A stretch of 37,394 nucleotides of DNA from Rhizophagus sp. LPA8_4_AMF (taxonomy: Eukaryota > Glomeromycota > Glomeromycetes > Glomerales > Glomeraceae), in assembly GCA_021464525.1 (NCBI GenBank), contig JADRCO010000334.1, positions 1 to 37,394 on the forward strand, given 5' to 3'. Each line of letters begins with the position of its first letter. The first letter of the stretch is position 1. A model generated the notes under the pieces. It was not told where the DNA came from. It made no database searches and saw only the letters and a list, made by a program, of their open reading frames with translations. A program made the translations under genes and the position numbers. Below, piece after piece: positions 34,808 through 37,394 of this stretch.

Positions 34808-35897
34808 TTTGTATATAAAGTTATTTAAATATTTGATATTCAGAAATGTATATTTGGTAATTCTTGTATAAATTATTCAAAATTTTTATCGAGATAATAA
34901 ATAAAAAAAAAAAAAAAGAATAAAATTAAAAAATTAAAAAAACAATTCGTTAACATAATAAAAAATTCAATTTATTATTAATGTTAATATAGTTAATACT
35001 TAATATAAGTATATAACAATTTAAATCATATTTAACTTACGTGAATAATTAAAATGATTAATTCAACAATCATAAGTATTTTTTAATATGGAAGAATTTG
35101 TCTGGCCTTATTCGACTTTTTTTTAATGTTCCAAAATAAGGTGTTGTATTTATCCAATGAGATCTGCGAAAACATTATTTGGTAAATCAATAAATCAATT
35201 TGCCGGTGAATTAGGTGTACGTGAATTTTGTCGATTTATCCAATTATTTGTAAGAATAAAAAAGAAGTGAAATATAAAACAAAGCAACTATTTTTATCTT
35301 TTTGTATTAATTATGTACGAAATTATCTCTGTATTGGGTATTAAAATTTTTATGAACTCTTTTTTTTATTTGTATTAACGCTAATATTTTTTATGATTTA
35401 TTTATTTTTTTTTCATTTTATTATATTTTACTTTGATGAATGAATTTTCGTATAAAAACAATGAATTTTTATTTAATGTTAAAAAGAATTTTAAATTACT
35501 CGACCAATAGTATCAGATTTAATATATTTTATTTTTAACAGGAATAATTTATGAAAATAAAACGCGTGGTTATCGCATTATTTCTCTAAAATTTCTTGTT
35601 ATTCGCAAGTTCTTGAAGTTTTTTCCGCAGAAATTTTTAAACCTTAAATCTTATTTGGTTAAAACTCAATTATATGAATCAAAATCAAAAAAAAAAGACC
35701 AAAAATTCATTGACATTGTTATCACGTGATTAGTATGATTGATCGACAAAATGTGCGAGCGCGACGCCTTCAATAAAATTTTGCTTAAATGGTTTACTTT
35801 ATTTCAATTTGCAATTTGCCAATTTATACAGTATAATAATAATTAAACAGCCTATAATATCATACAAATGTTAAACAAATAACTATTGTAATGAAAC
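34808..35897. other. A+T-rich gap
   Basis: No gene can be supported. A 37-codon frame from about 35157 (starting MRSAKTLFGKSINQF) is too short to judge. A 10-bp palindrome ATCACGTGAT lies at 35721-35730. Confidence 0.35.
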
Positions 35898-36665
35898 CTA
35901 ATATTCTTTAACAACATGAACAACTTCATAATCTTCTACATTAAAATACCTTGGTATATTAATATCAGGATAAGTAAATGAAAGACTCATCCATTTACCA
36001 TCATTTAAACAAATTAAATCACAACCACAACCAAATGCTGGACCACAATCTGGTTCACTATATATTGAATGACCTTTAAATTTACTATAACTTACTTTTC
36101 CACTTTGAAGGTCATTCATATCAGTAAATGAGAATATAAAACTAACTATTGTTGGTTGAAATTTTTCACAACTTTCCCAAAAAAGAGAGTTATAACCTCC
36201 AACTATTTTGTTAGAATCTACAAGTTTTGCTACAACAATCATATTACTCTAATTATCACATTTTTCATGAAATATTGAGGGAACATTGCCATCTCTACTA
36301 GTATGATAAATTAATTCAAATTCTTGTTTGTAATATAATATGAATAATTTTTCTTTTCAATCAATAGCAAAATGATCATCATTGATAATAGAAGTAGTCA
36401 AACTAAGAAATCTCCATTTATTTCATTTGATAATGAATAATATTGCATTATTTTATTTTTATAATCATTCGGTAATATTGTTTCATAAGGAAAGATTTTA
36501 TCATAAAATTCATCAGTATCTTGTTGAGTCCATTTACTAATATCAGAATTAATATTAGGATTTTGTGCATATGGCCATTTGATTAAATTATTCCAAATTT
36601 CAATTTCGTCTAATAAAATTTTTTTTTTGATTTAAAATAATCATTAGAATTTTTGATGATAATGA
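35898..36665 (-). pseudogene. Truncated TLDc/BTB-TLDc pseudogene
   Basis: On the minus strand the TLDc C-terminal half is open (35898-36242, with KIVGGYNSLFW, GPAFGCGCDL and EDYEVVHVVKEY). Upstream, degenerate pieces continue: YHTSRDGN and FHEKCDN followed by an in-frame stop (about 36247) where the paralogues have Lys; NDDHFAI; and LLDEIEIWNNLIKW with AQNPNI (about 36560-36640). The part normally encoding FIPLIRF between BACK and TLDc is deleted, and the BTB domain is gone. It is the fourth member of the BTB-TLDc family in the window and the only large one that is clearly dead. Confidence 0.8.
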
Positions 36666-36799
36666 TAAGAAAAAGGGTTTTGTAGATTATCGCTATGGCG
36701 AGGCCTCAAATGTCATGTGATTATCAAATTTATCATGTGATTTTATTAGTCAATAAATTGAATTATTAACACTAATTATTAACCGGCGAACACTTACAC

Positions 36800-37239
36800 C
36801 TTCAACTCCTTCACCTTTACCTCTCACGACAGAGTCGAATAATTCTATTACATCAATTAACTACCCTAACCGGTCTCTCATTGAATCTTTAATCGAAGAC
36901 ACAGTTTTGCACGCAGATTTGATTAATAAAGCTTCCATACTTCAACATTTTCCGGATCTCGTGTTCTATACAGATGGATCTTATAACGACTCAGCAATTT
37001 TACCTAAACATCCTATGGGATTTGGATGGATCACATCAAACCTACCGGATCTTAATATTAGATACCATGGATCATTAGACAATTTTCCATCATCAACTAA
37101 AGCAGAAACCGTGGCTATTTTAAGTGCTCTGTTGGTTTGTCCGCCTAATTGCAACGTTACCGTACGCAACTTAATAATCAACGTCAGCAATTACATCATC
37201 CGCATGTTACGCCTGATGACTCTTTTCGAACTCGTTTGA
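36800..37239 (+). pseudogene. Retrotransposon RNase H domain fragment
   Basis: An open plus-strand frame carries FYTDGSYNDSA (about 36964-36996), GFGWITSNLPDLN and SSTKAETVAILSALLV (about 37090-37137). The YTDGS aspartate and the KAE glutamate are the first catalytic residues of RNase H as found at the C-terminus of LINE-type polymerases. After CNVTV the expected next Asp motif (TDS) is missing and the frame runs into unrelated sequence, so this is a truncated copy. No reverse transcriptase is seen upstream in the window. The frame is open upstream to about 36800. A TTG start at 36907 is not meaningful. Confidence 0.7.
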
Positions 37240-37394
37240 CAGATTGGATTTATATTAATCTGATCAATAATTTCGCGATAGTATACTTTTGATCTGGTGA
37301 TTATGGCCGATCACTTTCCAAATTGATGCACTTTTTCGCTTAATTTGGAATTTGTTATGAGATCTTCAAGCATTTTTTCATGAAAGTGGAAATG
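37240..37394. other. Window edge, no recognised gene
   Basis: Nothing can be supported in the last 155 bases. Confidence 0.3.

Overview
The window looks like nuclear DNA of an arbuscular mycorrhizal fungus (Glomeromycotina, most likely Rhizophagus or a close relative). The composition is strongly A+T-rich. Introns are short (41 to 145 nt) with GT..AG borders. The gene content is typical of the expanded families of that lineage: BTB-TLDc proteins, TKL-like kinases with a Cys-rich segment before a WIPY box, six-TM ion-transport (TRP-like) proteins, a Crinkler-type relic, a VWA/alpha-kinase protein, and many small inverted-repeat elements. The organism is inferred from these families; no ribosomal or mitochondrial marker is present.

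Layout. About 0.2-2.3 kb holds a decayed Crinkler-type gene (+). It is followed by a fold-back repeat element (2.43-3.07 kb). About 4.15-6.39 kb holds a broken TRP-like channel gene (-). A small inverted-repeat element (7.07-7.28 kb) lies just upstream of BTB-TLDc gene 1 (7520-8996, +), which is followed by a BTB gene remnant (about 9.15-9.37 kb). A long gene-poor tract ends in an F-box gene remnant (about 12.44-12.81 kb). Next come BTB-TLDc gene 2 (13590-15171, +) and an intact F-box gene (17188-18118, +). A membrane-anchored kinase (18561-20784, +) is followed by a second broken TRP-like gene (about 21.12-22.46 kb, +). A Cys-rich kinase lies on the minus strand (23804-26250, six exons). Between about 27.2 and 29.0 kb is a repeat- and palindrome-rich stretch. 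BTB-TLDc gene 3 (29019-30657, -), another inverted-repeat element (30.76-31.08 kb), a VWA/alpha-kinase gene (33056-34807, +), a TLDc pseudogene (35898 to about 36.66 kb, -) and a retrotransposon RNase H fragment (to 37.24 kb, +) complete the window.

Exon joins were worked out by hand. For all three BTB-TLDc genes, the F-box gene and both kinases, the exons sum to whole codons with no internal stop. The intact genes are plausible signalling and ubiquitin-adaptor components: BTB and F-box proteins as CUL3 and SCF substrate adaptors, and TKL-like and alpha-kinases as signalling enzymes. Nothing in the sequence shows an operon-like shared function. The clearest theme is local duplication and decay. 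The order BTB then F-box occurs twice in the same orientation, once intact and once as relics. I see no rRNA, tRNA, CRISPR array or prokaryotic feature.
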